The notes below the pieces were generated by a model. That model was not told the DNA's origin, did no database searches, and worked only from the letters and a program-made list of their open reading frames with translations. The position numbers were made by a program, and so were the translations under genes. This document shows positions 25,837-34,022 of a stretch of 41,873 bases of DNA, piece by piece. This stretch comes from Candidatus Saccharimonadota bacterium (lineage in GTDB: Bacteria > Patescibacteriota > Saccharimonadia > Saccharimonadales > UBA10212), in contig JACRBB010000023.1 in the NCBI GenBank assembly GCA_016234585.1, forward strand, positions 1 through 41,873, written 5' to 3'. Position 1 is the first letter of the stretch. The number at the start of each line of letters is the position of its first letter.

Positions 25837-28328
25837 AGGTTAGTCTGAACTGGGTTAAGAAGTTCAATGAGATTAGTCTGCCGGTTGATGAGCTGATTGA
25901 AAAAATCGGCGCTCAGCTTGGCGCCGTTGACGAAGTTATTGATCTTGGCAAACGCTACGAAGGTATCGTGGTGGCAAAAGTCGTATCGTGCGAAAAGCAT
26001 CCCAACGCCAACAAGCTAAAAGTCTGTATGGTAGATGACGCCAGAGCTATTAAAAATGTGCGGCGTAACGGGCAGGGTTTGGTGCAGGTTGTTTGCGGCG
26101 CGCCCAATGTGGCTGAAGGACAGCTGGTGGCCTGGATTCCACCCGGTAGCACTGTGCCCAGCACGTACGAAAAGGACCCTTTTGTAATAGAAAGCCGTGA
26201 AATCCGCGGAGTTTTAAGTAATGGTATGCTGGCCAGTCCCAAGGAGCTAGCTCTGGGCGATAACCATGAAGGCTTGTTAATCCTCGATAAAGATGCCAAG
26301 CCAGGCGATACCATAGCTAAGGTCTACGAACTGGACGACCACATCGTTGATATAGAGAATAAGATGTTCACTCACCGGCCTGATTGCTTTGGCATGTTGG
26401 GGATAGCCCGCGAGCTAGCTGGTATCACCGGCCAAACCTTTAGTTCACCAGACTGGTACAAACAAGATGTAAAATCACAATTACCTGACTCACAAGGAGT
26501 CTCCTTGGGATTGAAAATTAAAAACGAAGCGCCAAAGCTAGTACCTCGTTTTTGTTTAATTGCCGTAAGCGGCGTTAAAGTTAAGCCAAGTCCTATTTGG
26601 CTACAATCTAAACTGAGCCGAGTGGGTGTCAGGCCAATTAACAATATCGTTGATATAACTAACTTTCTTATGCTGGAAACAGCCCAGCCGCTGCACGCTT
26701 ACGACTACGACAAACTTAAAACCGGGACTATAGGCGTCAGATTATCGAAAGACGGGGAAAGTTTAAAAATACTTGGCGGCAAGGAAATAAAGCTGGACGG
26801 TGGGGCAGTTGTGATTACTGATGGCCAAAAGCCGATTGGCCTGGGCGGCGTGATGGGCGGAGCTGATACTGAGGTTGACGAAAATACTAAAAATATAATG
26901 CTGGAGTGCGCCACATTCGACATGAACGTGATACGAAAAACCGCCATGCGCTACGGTCTGTTTACCGATGCCGCGACCCGCTTCACCAAAGGTCAAAGCC
27001 CGTTGCAGAATATAGCGGTACTACTAAAAGCCGTCGATGCCGTCCAGAAACTCGCTGACGGTAAAACAGCTTCTAAGTTGCTAGACGAAAAAACTAATTT
27101 GCCTGAACTTCCAATGGTTAAGACTTCAGTGGAATTTATAAACTCCAGGTTAGGGCTGGAGCTTCCGGGCGAGAGTATGAAGAAGTTACTGGAGAACGTA
27201 GGGTTTATAGTCCAGTCCAAGGACAAACAATTTTTGGTGACCGCGCCGTTTTGGCGGACCGATATAGAGATTCCCGAGGATATCGTTGAGGAAGTTGGGC
27301 GGCTTTATGGCTATGACCATTTGAACTTAAAGTTGCCCGTTCGTGACTTAACACCCGCTAAACTCAATGAAAACCTTGAGTTTAAATCACGCCTGCGCGA
27401 GATTTTGTCCAGGGGCGGCGCCAACGAAGTTTTAACCTACAGCTTCGTGCATGGCTCGCTGCTGCAAAAAACTGGTCAGGATGCTAAGCTTGCCTACCAG
27501 ATACGTAACGCTCTTAGCCCGGACTTGCAGTACTATCGCCTGAGTTTAACGCCAAGCTTGCTGGAAAAAGTCCACCCTAATATCAAACTTGGCTACGGCC
27601 AGTTCGCGTTTTTTGAAATAAACAAAGCCCACAGCAAGGCCCACCTTGAAGACGATAAAAGTAAATTACCAAAAGAATCTGAACTTTTGGCGCTGGTATT
27701 TGCAGCTAACGATAAAGCCGCGGCAGCTACTTCTGGGGCGGCGTTCTATAAGGTTCGATCTTACTTGGACTTCTTAGCGCGTGAACTTGGCGTCAGCCTG
27801 GAATATAGTGCTGTAGATACTGAGTCTGAAGAACAGGTTATGAAATCTTATGAACTAAAACGCTCAGCTTTGGTTAAAGTCCAAGGTACCCAGGACGCGC
27901 TTGGAATAATTGGCGAATTTAGAGCGCCGGTAATCCACGCTCTTAAATTACCCCTCTTCTCGGCAGGCTTTGAAATTGATATTGAAAAACTGGCAGCTAG
28001 CGCTAAGGCCGCCCGGGACTACCAACCTTTGCCACGTTTTCCGAAAGTGGAGCAGGATATATCCTTGCGGGCGCCGGATAAATTAAGCTATAGACAGCTG
28101 TTTGACTTTGCGCAGAAGACGCTCGGCAAAATCAAACCCAAAAACAGCCTGGTGCTGCTGGAACCTGTCAGCATATATAAAAAATCAGAGAACGAAAGCC
28201 ACAAGACCATCACGCTTCGGCTGACCATTACGTCGTACGAGCGTACCTTAACTACGGCGGAGGTTAGTAGCTTACTTGATAGTCTGGCGAAAGAAGCACA
28301 CAGCGAACTTGGCGTTGATAGGGCATGA
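25833..28328 (+). CDS. pheT: phenylalanyl-tRNA synthetase beta subunit
   Basis: 831 aa; N-terminal tRNA-binding domain (VVAKVVSCEKHPNANKLKVCMVD), FTHRPDCFGMLGIARELAGI, C-terminal anticodon-binding-type domain (YQPLPRFPKVEQDISL). GTG start overlaps the pheS stop. Confidence 0.96.
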   Translation: MKVSLNWVKKFNEISLPVDELIEKIGAQLGAVDEVIDLGKRYEGIVVAKVVSCEKHPNANKLKVCMVDDARAIKNVRRNGQGLVQVVCGAPNVAEGQLVAWIPPGSTVPSTYEKDPFVIESREIRGVLSNGMLASPKELALGDNHEGLLILDKDAKPGDTIAKVYELDDHIVDIENKMFTHRPDCFGMLGIARELAGITGQTFSSPDWYKQDVKSQLPDSQGVSLGLKIKNEAPKLVPRFCLIAVSGVKVKPSPIWLQSKLSRVGVRPINNIVDITNFLMLETAQPLHAYDYDKLKTGTIGVRLSKDGESLKILGGKEIKLDGGAVVITDGQKPIGLGGVMGGADTEVDENTKNIMLECATFDMNVIRKTAMRYGLFTDAATRFTKGQSPLQNIAVLLKAVDAVQKLADGKTASKLLDEKTNLPELPMVKTSVEFINSRLGLELPGESMKKLLENVGFIVQSKDKQFLVTAPFWRTDIEIPEDIVEEVGRLYGYDHLNLKLPVRDLTPAKLNENLEFKSRLREILSRGGANEVLTYSFVHGSLLQKTGQDAKLAYQIRNALSPDLQYYRLSLTPSLLEKVHPNIKLGYGQFAFFEINKAHSKAHLEDDKSKLPKESELLALVFAANDKAAAATSGAAFYKVRSYLDFLARELGVSLEYSAVDTESEEQVMKSYELKRSALVKVQGTQDALGIIGEFRAPVIHALKLPLFSAGFEIDIEKLAASAKAARDYQPLPRFPKVEQDISLRAPDKLSYRQLFDFAQKTLGKIKPKNSLVLLEPVSIYKKSENESHKTITLRLTITSYERTLTTAEVSSLLDSLAKEAHSELGVDRA

Positions 28329-28398
28329 CAAAAAGCGACTATGCTAAAATTTAAAGTAATTATCGAGCAGGTGTTTTTTTAATAGGAGAACTTAAGCA

Positions 28399-31254
28399 TT
28401 GAGAAGATTAAAACGAAGATCTAAAAGCCAACTGCCTATATTCAGTCGGATCGGTTTGTTTTTTTATGACCGGCCTAGATTTTCCGTACTGGTTTGGTTG
28501 TCAATTTTGGTCTTTGGTATCGCCAGCTACACCACACTACTGAAGCGCGAAGGATTCCCAAGCATAAACGTGCCATTCAGTATGGTCAGCGGCGCCTATC
28601 TCGTCAACGACCCCGCCAAGGTAGATAACAACGTTGGCAAGCCCTTAAGTGACATTATCACCAAGATTGATGGTGTAAAAACCGTTGACTCAAAATCAGG
28701 CGCTAATTTTTACACTGTGGCCATAGAGTACAAGGAAGGCACCGATCCTAAAGCCGCCAGCGCCAAAGTTGAAGAAACGGTGAAAGCGGCCAATGTCCTA
28801 CCGTCATCTGCAACGGCCAAATTCGAACCGTTAAGCATTGGAATTGATGAGCGCGGCGATGACATGTTGGTGGCCTTTTATCCTACCGGCGACAATAACA
28901 GTACCAAAGCGGTCTTTGAGCAGGCCCAAGAAGCCGCGAATTTTATTAAAGATAGTGGAAAGGTTCCGCTGGCTCAAACCATAGAGGCCATTGATCCTTT
29001 TGTGCATGGCTCCGACCCGGTCACCGGTAAATCAGCCGACAGCCAGAAGTTATTTGACAGATATGGAACCAAAGACGACCAGCAAAATATACGCTTCTAT
29101 AAATCAGTAGCCATCGGCATCAAAGGAGTCAAGGGTTTTGATGTACTGGAGCTAGATAAACAGATTCGCGCTGGTTTGGATGAACTCAACTCTTCGCCGC
29201 AGTTCGCGGATTATCACGCCCAGGCCAGTTACAGCGCGGCTCCGGACATCAACGATCAGGTAAGCGGTCTGCAGCGTTCCCTTTTGGACGGATTGGTAGC
29301 CATATTGGTAGTCAGTGCTTTGCTAATCGCTATTAGAGCCTCGTTGATAACCGTTAGCGCAATGGTGGTCGTGCTGCTTACGACTCTAGGCGTGCTTTAT
29401 CTAATTGGCTATAGCCTCAATACCATCACCCTTTTCTCGCTGATCTTATGCTTGAGCCTGATAGTTGATGACACTATCATCATGGTAGAAGCTATCGATG
29501 CCCAGCGGCGGCGTAGCAAACAGGGGCGGGAAACCATTGAAAAGTCCACCCGTAAAATCAGCCGAGCGATGATAGCCGCCACAGCAACGGCCACTATCGG
29601 TTTTGCGCCACTGATCTTCGTGACCGGTATTCTTGGTTCATTCATCCGGGCTATCCCGGTCACTGTCGTAGCCAGCTTGTTGGTTAGCTTACTAGTAGCT
29701 CTGACCTTTATCCCGTTTTTGGCGCGATTCTTACTGCTACGGCCCAAACAACTGAACCATAAAGATGATGCCGAGTCGCCGGCCCACCATATCGAGACTT
29801 TCATCGCCCTAACGGTAGCCCGGCCGCTATATTGGATTAATCATAACCGGAAGCGTCAAGTTAGCTTGGGTCTGACGGCGGTCCTGGTGGGATTTGGTTT
29901 TATTGTGGCCGGCGGTTTCTTATTTTCTAAGGTCACTTTTAATATCTTTCCGCCCACCAAAGACAGCGATGTCTTAGCTGTCCAAATGACTTTTGACCCT
30001 AATCTCAGTATCGAGCAGACCCAGGCGGTTGCCGATAGAGCCGACCAGCTAATAGGCGACAAACTAGGCGAGAACTTTAAACAGGCCTCCTATTACAACT
30101 CTGGCTCAGGGCAGTCGGCTACGCTTAGCGTTAACCTTTTATCGTTTAAGAAAAGGGAGGTAACGGCGCCTCAGTTAGTAAGTCAACTAGATAGCGCCTT
30201 CAAAGATTTTAAAGGCGCTCAAGTCAAGGTGGCCCAAGCCGACGTCGGTCCTCCGGCTAGCGCTTTTACCGTCAGGATTCAAACTGATGATCGAACCAAA
30301 GCCTATAAACTCGCTAACGACCTAAGTGTTTTCTTAAGAACTAAAGAGCTGGTTCGGGTCAGCGGGGCTAAGGCTCACATGAAAACCGTGACTATCTCTA
30401 ACCCTGACACCTATGCCCGCAATAATAATCACTCCTATATAGACGTTTCAGCCGAGTTTGACGGTACAGACACTACAACCCTGGTTACGCTTGCTCAAGA
30501 TGCGGTTAAACAGAAATTTGACGCTAGTAAGTTGGCTAGCTATGGGCTTAAAACTGATAATCTAGTGTTTGATATCGGTACCGAGGGTGATTTCCAAAAC
30601 TCTTTCAAAAATCTGGTCTTTGCCTTCCCTATACTTTTAGTGGTTATTTACATATTGCTGGTCAGTCAGTTCCGTTCGTTGCTGCAGCCGCTGTTGATAT
30701 TCATGGCCATACCGTTCAGTTTGTTTGGTATAACTGGCGGTTTGTGGCTGACCCATAACGCCTTTTCGTTCTTTACCATGCTAGGATTCTTCGCACTGCT
30801 GGGACTTAGCATCAAAAATACGATATTGCTGACCGATTATGCCAACCAGGCCAGACAGGCTGGCAGTAATGCCGTAGAAGCTGTGGCTATTTCGCTGCAA
30901 GAACGGTTTAGGCCTTTGATTGCCACCAGTCTTACAGCCATCGTTTCCCTTATTCCACTTTATCTAAGCAATCCTTTCTGGGAAGGTCTGACTGTCACTC
31001 TGATGTTCGGTCTGCTCTCTAGCACGTTCTTGGTGGTCATAGTGTTTCCGTATTATTATCTTGGCGCCGAATATATGCGTCTTAAGATCAGCCCTAAAGC
31101 GTTCGGACTATGGCTAGTTATCAATGTAGCTTTAATAGGCGCGCTAGTGTTGACCGAAGCCACAAAAGCCATTCCATTGGTAATTTTGGTGACTACTATC
31201 GGGTTGCCGCTGGTCAAGTTACTGCTTAAAAAGCGATCTAGGAGGAATACATAA
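28399..31254 (+). CDS. RND superfamily transporter (AcrB/HAE1-like)
   Basis: 951 aa; TM4-type LILCLSLIVDDTIIMVEAID, LVSQFRSLLQPLLIFMAIPFSLFGITGGLW and GLSIKNTILLTDYANQAR. TTG start with AGGAGA RBS at about 28384. Confidence 0.88.
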   Translation: MRRLKRRSKSQLPIFSRIGLFFYDRPRFSVLVWLSILVFGIASYTTLLKREGFPSINVPFSMVSGAYLVNDPAKVDNNVGKPLSDIITKIDGVKTVDSKSGANFYTVAIEYKEGTDPKAASAKVEETVKAANVLPSSATAKFEPLSIGIDERGDDMLVAFYPTGDNNSTKAVFEQAQEAANFIKDSGKVPLAQTIEAIDPFVHGSDPVTGKSADSQKLFDRYGTKDDQQNIRFYKSVAIGIKGVKGFDVLELDKQIRAGLDELNSSPQFADYHAQASYSAAPDINDQVSGLQRSLLDGLVAILVVSALLIAIRASLITVSAMVVVLLTTLGVLYLIGYSLNTITLFSLILCLSLIVDDTIIMVEAIDAQRRRSKQGRETIEKSTRKISRAMIAATATATIGFAPLIFVTGILGSFIRAIPVTVVASLLVSLLVALTFIPFLARFLLLRPKQLNHKDDAESPAHHIETFIALTVARPLYWINHNRKRQVSLGLTAVLVGFGFIVAGGFLFSKVTFNIFPPTKDSDVLAVQMTFDPNLSIEQTQAVADRADQLIGDKLGENFKQASYYNSGSGQSATLSVNLLSFKKREVTAPQLVSQLDSAFKDFKGAQVKVAQADVGPPASAFTVRIQTDDRTKAYKLANDLSVFLRTKELVRVSGAKAHMKTVTISNPDTYARNNNHSYIDVSAEFDGTDTTTLVTLAQDAVKQKFDASKLASYGLKTDNLVFDIGTEGDFQNSFKNLVFAFPILLVVIYILLVSQFRSLLQPLLIFMAIPFSLFGITGGLWLTHNAFSFFTMLGFFALLGLSIKNTILLTDYANQARQAGSNAVEAVAISLQERFRPLIATSLTAIVSLIPLYLSNPFWEGLTVTLMFGLLSSTFLVVIVFPYYYLGAEYMRLKISPKAFGLWLVINVALIGALVLTEATKAIPLVILVTTIGLPLVKLLLKKRSRRNT

Positions 31255-31255
31255 A

Positions 31256-31819
31256 ATGAGCGACAAACTCCACCGTTTGGGCTGGCTATTTTTAGTAGTG
31301 CTGTTTACGGTAACCGGCCTAGGTGTTGGCGTGGTAGGTTTTTGGCAGTACACCCATCAGCCGTCCAGCAATACCCAATCAGATAAAAGTCAAACGATGA
31401 AATGCAGCACTGACCCAACTATCCCTGAAACTAAGGCTCCCACCGATGGCAGCAAGCTGAAAGGCGCCAAACTGGCTGGCTTTACACCGACTACCAAAGT
31501 TGACCTGCTTAAATGCATTGACGTAAAAGTTGGAACTGGGGCGGCAGTTCAATCTAGCTCGACCCTGACAGCTAACTACACCGGCGCTGTAGCAGCCACC
31601 GGCGTGATTTTTGAGAGTTCATTGGATAGCGGGCAGCCTTTTTCCACATCGCTTAACCAACTGATTCCAGGCTGGCAGACCGGTTTGCTAGGCATGAAGG
31701 CTGGAGGTACGCGGCGCCTGCTAATTCCGTCGGCTTCCGCCTATGGAGCCCAACCGCCTCCCGGTATCCCGGCCAACGCTGATTTGGTGTTTGACATCAG
31801 CCTGATAAGTGCCCAATAA
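31256..31819 (+). CDS. FKBP-type peptidyl-prolyl cis-trans isomerase, N-terminally membrane-anchored
   Basis: N-terminal TM helix, then TANYTGAVAATGVIFESSLDSGQPFSTSLNQLIPGWQTGLLGMKAGGTRRLLIPSASAYGAQPPPGIPANADLVFDISLI. Confidence 0.92.
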   Translation: MSDKLHRLGWLFLVVLFTVTGLGVGVVGFWQYTHQPSSNTQSDKSQTMKCSTDPTIPETKAPTDGSKLKGAKLAGFTPTTKVDLLKCIDVKVGTGAAVQSSSTLTANYTGAVAATGVIFESSLDSGQPFSTSLNQLIPGWQTGLLGMKAGGTRRLLIPSASAYGAQPPPGIPANADLVFDISLISAQ

Positions 31820-31858
31820 GTGGCCAAAGTGCTGACAAAAACACAATATGTAGCGGTA

Positions 31859-31888
31859 TTGACCATTAGCATTACGCTAGAGTATAGT
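31859..31888 (+). promoter_or_regulatory. sigma70-like promoter for the glutaredoxin gene
   Basis: TTGACC (31859-31864), 18-nt spacer, TATAGT (31883-31888). Confidence 0.55.
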
Positions 31889-31950
31889 AATTAGTACTTC
31901 GTCTATAGCATTAATAAACGAAACAAAAAACTAAAAGGAGGGTATTGTTC

Positions 31951-32199
31951 GTGGCCAAAAATATTACTATCTACACTACTAATACTTGCTCTTACTGCGT
32001 CATGGTTAAGCGCTGGTTGGGCAGTAAGGGAATTTCGTACGAGGAGGTCAACCTAGAGCAATATCCGGACCGCCAGGCCGAAGCGCTAAGTATGAGCGGC
32101 GCACTAACGGTACCGATAACTGTGGTTACTAAAAACGATGACAGCAAAGAAGTTATAGTTGGGTATAACCTAGCCCGTCTAGCCCCAGCCATCGCTTAG
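31951..32199 (+). CDS. glutaredoxin/NrdH-like redoxin
   Basis: ITIYTTNTCSYCVMVKRWLGSKGISYEEVNLE...LTVPITVV: CxxC plus cis-Pro. GTG 31951 is 8 nt after AGGAGG; the track TTG 31945 is too close to the RBS. Confidence 0.9.
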   Translation: MAKNITIYTTNTCSYCVMVKRWLGSKGISYEEVNLEQYPDRQAEALSMSGALTVPITVVTKNDDSKEVIVGYNLARLAPAIA

Positions 32200-32316
32200 C
32201 CTCTTAGAAAGGGTCCTGCTGCGTTAAAACCTGCGCGTTTCGTTCACAGTATCCAAAATACTGCTCACTCCAATGCTCGGTTTTGCCTTGCATTACCTCT
32301 TTCTGAGAGGCTAAGT
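32194..32316 (+). other. putative structured intergenic element (long-range stem with nested hairpins)
   Basis: GCTTAGCCTCTTAGAAAGGG (32194-32213) pairs with CCTCTTTCTGAGAGGCTAAGT... (32297-32316) over ~20 positions allowing G-U. Inside: AAAACC (32226-32231)/GGTTTT (32279-32284) and CAGTAT-CCAAA-ATACTG (32247-32263). Confidence 0.6.
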
Positions 32317-32376
32317 TGCTTGGGTGGAATATAGGTTGAATCGCGGGTGTTAAAAGATTAAGATTAAAAGGAATTT

Positions 32377-33354
32377 ATGGAGCCGGATAAGAAAAACATT
32401 CATGACCTAGTAGTAGTCGGTGCTGGCCCGGCGGCGCTGAGCGCGGCTATTTATACCTGCCGTGAGGACATCGATACTTTGCTGATTGAAAAAGGCGCCA
32501 TTGGCGGCCTAGCTGCGGTGACCGATTGGGTCGATAACTACCCGGGCTTTGCCAAAGGTATTGCTGGATTAAATTTATCAGAGGAAATGCGAAAACAGGC
32601 CGAACGCTTTGGGGCCAAGTTTGAACTTGATGAAGTCTTAAAAATTAGCATTGAAGATGGGCTACACAGGCTTAAGATGCACGGCGGTGATGTATATGCT
32701 AAAGCTGTTTTAATAGCCACTGGCAGCGACTACCGTAAAATTGGTGTACCGGGCGAAACCGAATTTTACGCCCGCGGCGTGCACTACTGCGCTACTTGCG
32801 ATGGGGCTTTTTACCGTGATAAAAAACTGGTTGTCGTAGGTGGCGGCAACTCGGCGGTCCAGGAAGCCATGTTTTTAACCAAATTCGCCAGCCATATCGA
32901 CATGCTAGTTCGTGGCCCATCTTTTCGAGCCAGCGAAGTGTTGCAGCACGAACTTAACAATCACAAAGATAAAATAACGGTTCACTTTAACACCACCACT
33001 GACGAGATAGTCGGCGCCGAGGGTAAGGTTACGAAAGTTATCGGCACAGATAAAACAACTAACCAGAAAAAGGAGTTTATTACAGACGGGGTGTTCGTGT
33101 TCGTCGGCCTAGACCCCAACAGCGGCTTTTTAGTTGGCAGCGGTGTCGAGCTGGATGAGTTCAGGTTCATTAAAAGTGACATCAGACTCATGACCAATGT
33201 TCCCGGAATTTTTGTAGCCGGGGATGTCAGATCCGGCGCCACCATGCAGATTGCCAGCGCCAGCGGCGAAGGCGCCACTTCCGCGCTGATGATCCGCGAG
33301 TATCTTAACGAAATGAACAGAGAAGGCACATCATCTGTTAAAATAGAACAATAA
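32377..33354 (+). CDS. trxB: thioredoxin-disulfide reductase
   Basis: VVGAGPAALSAAIYTCRE, CATCDGAFY redox motif, VVVGGGNSAVQEA, GIFVAGDVRSG. Confidence 0.95.
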   Translation: MEPDKKNIHDLVVVGAGPAALSAAIYTCREDIDTLLIEKGAIGGLAAVTDWVDNYPGFAKGIAGLNLSEEMRKQAERFGAKFELDEVLKISIEDGLHRLKMHGGDVYAKAVLIATGSDYRKIGVPGETEFYARGVHYCATCDGAFYRDKKLVVVGGGNSAVQEAMFLTKFASHIDMLVRGPSFRASEVLQHELNNHKDKITVHFNTTTDEIVGAEGKVTKVIGTDKTTNQKKEFITDGVFVFVGLDPNSGFLVGSGVELDEFRFIKSDIRLMTNVPGIFVAGDVRSGATMQIASASGEGATSALMIREYLNEMNREGTSSVKIEQ

Positions 33355-33370
33355 CGAGGAATTATTAATC

Positions 33371-33928
33371 ATGTCAGAAAATACTTGTAGCTGCGAAAAT
33401 TGCACAGTCAAGCCTGTCGGTCCCGGCAACGTTGACAATGTTAACGTGATAATCGAGATTCGCCGGGGCGAAGGCCGCAACAAGTACGAGCTTGATAAAT
33501 CAACTGGCCGCCTAACGCTCGATAGAGTTAACGGCACGACCGCCACCTATCCTGCCGACTATGGCTACATTCCTGGAACTCTTTGTGAAGACGGCGATCC
33601 ACTTGATGTACTTTTGGTAATCGATGAATCTGTAGTACACGGCGTGGTTGTGCCATCACGTCCCATAGGAGTGCTTTACATGGTGGATGATGGCGAGGCC
33701 GATGAAAAGATTATCTGTGTGCCGAGCAAAGATATCAGTAAAGACCACATCAAGGAAGTTGATGATATTGACCCTAGCTTTAAGAAACGGGTTGAACACT
33801 TCTACAAATCATACAAGGCCTGGAAAAATGGCTGGCAAGGCACACCTGTTGAATACAAAGGCTGGGGCAATGCCGAAGCTGCCCGCAAAGTGGTAGCCGA
33901 TTCCATAGCCAGAGCTAAAAACAAATAG
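33371..33928 (+). CDS. ppa: inorganic pyrophosphatase
   Basis: EIRRGEGRNKYELDKSTGRLTLDR, YPADYGYIPGTLCEDGDPLDVLLV and FYKSYKAWKNGWQGT; extra Cys-containing N-terminus MSENTCSCENCTVKP. Confidence 0.94.
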   Translation: MSENTCSCENCTVKPVGPGNVDNVNVIIEIRRGEGRNKYELDKSTGRLTLDRVNGTTATYPADYGYIPGTLCEDGDPLDVLLVIDESVVHGVVVPSRPIGVLYMVDDGEADEKIICVPSKDISKDHIKEVDDIDPSFKKRVEHFYKSYKAWKNGWQGTPVEYKGWGNAEAARKVVADSIARAKNK

Positions 33929-34022
33929 TTACTAAATGTTGCGTGGGGAGGGCCAAACTCGTACAATATGGCTAGTTAAATGATAATGTTTTAAATGTTA
34001 CGGAAGGTGGGATAGGTAACAG

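Noticed and set aside
32296-32330. Intrinsic terminator after glutaredoxin
   Set aside because: Hairpin CCTCT-TTCTG-AGAGG is not followed by a U-tract (CTAAGTTGCTTGGG follows).
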